The notes under the pieces are model-generated. The model was not told the origin of the DNA. It saw only the letters and a program-made list of their open reading frames with translations, and ran no database searches. The position numbers were made by a program, and so were the translations under genes. A DNA stretch of 64,000 nucleotides from Betaproteobacteria bacterium (GTDB lineage: Bacteria; Pseudomonadota; Gammaproteobacteria; Burkholderiales; CAIKXV01), in NCBI GenBank assembly GCA_021298815.1, contig JAJTHE010000021.1, positions 84,479 through 148,478 of the forward strand, written 5' to 3'. Numbering within the stretch: the first letter of the stretch is position 1; the number at the start of each line of letters is the position of its first letter. Positions 62,687-64,000 of this stretch are shown here, piece by piece.

Positions 62687-64000
62687 ATGCAAGGTCATTC
62701 GTCAGGCGCCGTTGCGCGCCTGTTGAGCTTCGCCGCGCTGGCGCTGCTGGTTGCCGGCTGCGCGATCACCCCCGCGCCGCTGGAGGAAAGCAGCCGGCCG
62801 ATCGCCGGCTATCTCGACTACTCCTGGGACAAGAACTCGGTGCTGTTCAATACCCGCGAGCGCAGCCGGCGGACGGTGTTCATGGACACCTTCTATCCCT
62901 TCGATCCCTCGCTGCGCTACAACAACGCCGAGGCGCTGGTGCGCCATGAACTCGACCATCGGCCATTCATGCAGGACGGCGTGCTGATGGTGGCCCTGTC
63001 GGACCTGCGCAGGATCTACGCGCCGTTCATGAGCTACTCGGTCGACGCCACGACTCAGCGCTTCACGGTGCAGCACCATTTCTTCCGCAAGCGGGTGGCG
63101 GCGGGCTCGGGTTCGCGCGCGCCGACGATCGAATACACCAGGATCGCCTGGCAGGGGGCCTATGCGCTCGGCAGCACGGCGGCGACCTCCTCGTCGGCCA
63201 CCCACGCCATGGTCACCGACCGCAACCAGATCGACAAGGCGGCGGTGGCCAGTGCGAGCGCGGCCGCTGCGGCGACGCTGGCCGCGGCACCGGTACAGCG
63301 TAACGGGCGCATCTATGTGCCGGTGGCGAGCTTCATGCGCACCCTCGGCAAGACCATCACCGACGATACCGCCGCCAGTGGCTATCTGGCGGTGAGCCAT
63401 GTCGCCCCGCAGGACACGGCAGATGACCTCTTCAACCCGGGATACGCCAACCGCGGCCTGCCCAATACGCCGATCACCGCGGCGCGGGTGAAGGCCATGA
63501 ACGGCCTGCTCGACGGCAGCATCGACCGCGGCAACCTGTGGTTCTCGATGTATCTGGGCGACATCCGGGTGTTCAGCGGCAGGACCGATGCGAACGGGCA
63601 GGATATCCACGTGATGTCGGCGGTGGACCGCATCGTCCCCTATCGCCTGTACGTGCCGGCGCGCTACGACTCGCGGCAGCCTTCGAGGTTCACCTTCAAC
63701 CTGCACGGCGCCACCGGAAACGAGAACGCCCCCTTCGAACGGCCGAACGACCATCTGAAGCACCATCCTTCGGCGCTCGGGCTGAACAGCCTCGAAGCCT
63801 ACGCCGACCACTACAACTACATCATCCTGTCACCCAACGGCTGGACGCGCGGGCCGGTGTGGGGCAGTGGGCCCGGCGAGCAGATCATGCTGGCCGCGCT
63901 GGAGCAGGTCCGGCAGCGGTACAGCATCGACCCCCAGCGCATGTTCATCTTCGGAAACTCCGCCGGCGCTGCGGGCGCGATGAGCTTCGTGCGGCGCCAC
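62687..64000 (+). CDS. Putative lipoprotein: copper-amine-oxidase-N-type stalk domain fused to esterase/PHB-depolymerase-like alpha/beta hydrolase; partial at window end
   Basis: Hand translation, open for 438 codons: MQGHSSGAVARLLSFAALALLVAGCAITPAP...DGVLMVALSDLRRIYAPFMSYSVDATTQRFTVQ...YVPVASFMRTLGKTI...YRLYVPARYDSRQPSRFTFNLHGATGNENAPF...RYSIDPQRMFIFGNSAGAAGAMSF. Absent from ORF track (no stop in window). Confidence 0.75.
   Translation, partial: MQGHSSGAVARLLSFAALALLVAGCAITPAPLEESSRPIAGYLDYSWDKNSVLFNTRERSRRTVFMDTFYPFDPSLRYNNAEALVRHELDHRPFMQDGVLMVALSDLRRIYAPFMSYSVDATTQRFTVQHHFFRKRVAAGSGSRAPTIEYTRIAWQGAYALGSTAATSSSATHAMVTDRNQIDKAAVASASAAAAATLAAAPVQRNGRIYVPVASFMRTLGKTITDDTAASGYLAVSHVAPQDTADDLFNPGYANRGLPNTPITAARVKAMNGLLDGSIDRGNLWFSMYLGDIRVFSGRTDANGQDIHVMSAVDRIVPYRLYVPARYDSRQPSRFTFNLHGATGNENAPFERPNDHLKHHPSALGLNSLEAYADHYNYIILSPNGWTRGPVWGSGPGEQIMLAALEQVRQRYSIDPQRMFIFGNSAGAAGAMSFVRRH

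Noticed and set aside
1-64000. Mobile-element origin of the SBP-rich region (IS, transposon, integrative element)
   Set aside because: No transposase, integrase, recombinase, tRNA attachment site or terminal inverted repeats recognised; rearrangement evidence is limited to tctC fragments.

Overview
64-kb window of high-GC bacterial DNA, probably Betaproteobacteria/Burkholderiales (inferred from gene content; no rRNA or tRNA seen). Most striking feature: at least 21 full-length tripartite tricarboxylate transporter (TTT) substrate-binding proteins (TctC/Bug family) on both strands, about one per 3 kb, plus two TctC gene remnants. Only one TctA/TctB membrane pair is present (25942-28026). The binding-protein genes alternate with, and are often translationally coupled to, single catabolic enzymes: LigI-like amidohydrolase, RraA/LigK-like aldolase, FMN alpha-hydroxyacid oxidase, two MmgE/PrpD proteins, a divergent aconitase, a two-subunit Mo-hydroxylase, an ADP-forming acyl-CoA synthetase, cupin, enoyl-CoA hydratase, OYE, fumarate-reductase-type flavoprotein, TauD, PhyH, SDRs, metallo-beta-lactamase fold protein, N-formylglutamate amidohydrolase and a glycosidase-like protein. 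Other content: a VapBC-type module, an orphan Phd antitoxin, a decayed PIN toxin gene, slyX (hidden inside a longer ORF in the track), a cobQ-btuDCF-like cobalamin operon, and two partial genes at the window edges that the ORF track misses. No recognisable transcription factor, transposase, integrase, CRISPR array or RNA gene was found. Best leads: (1) the orphan binding-protein/enzyme array as a system; (2) a 122-bp 3' fragment of one tctC gene (119/122 identical, all differences synonymous) next to another tctC about 4 kb away, suggesting binding-protein genes act as recombination seams; (3) a divergent prpD-tctC <> acn-tctC module whose aconitase has an altered active-site motif; (4) a tctC homologue without a signal peptide.
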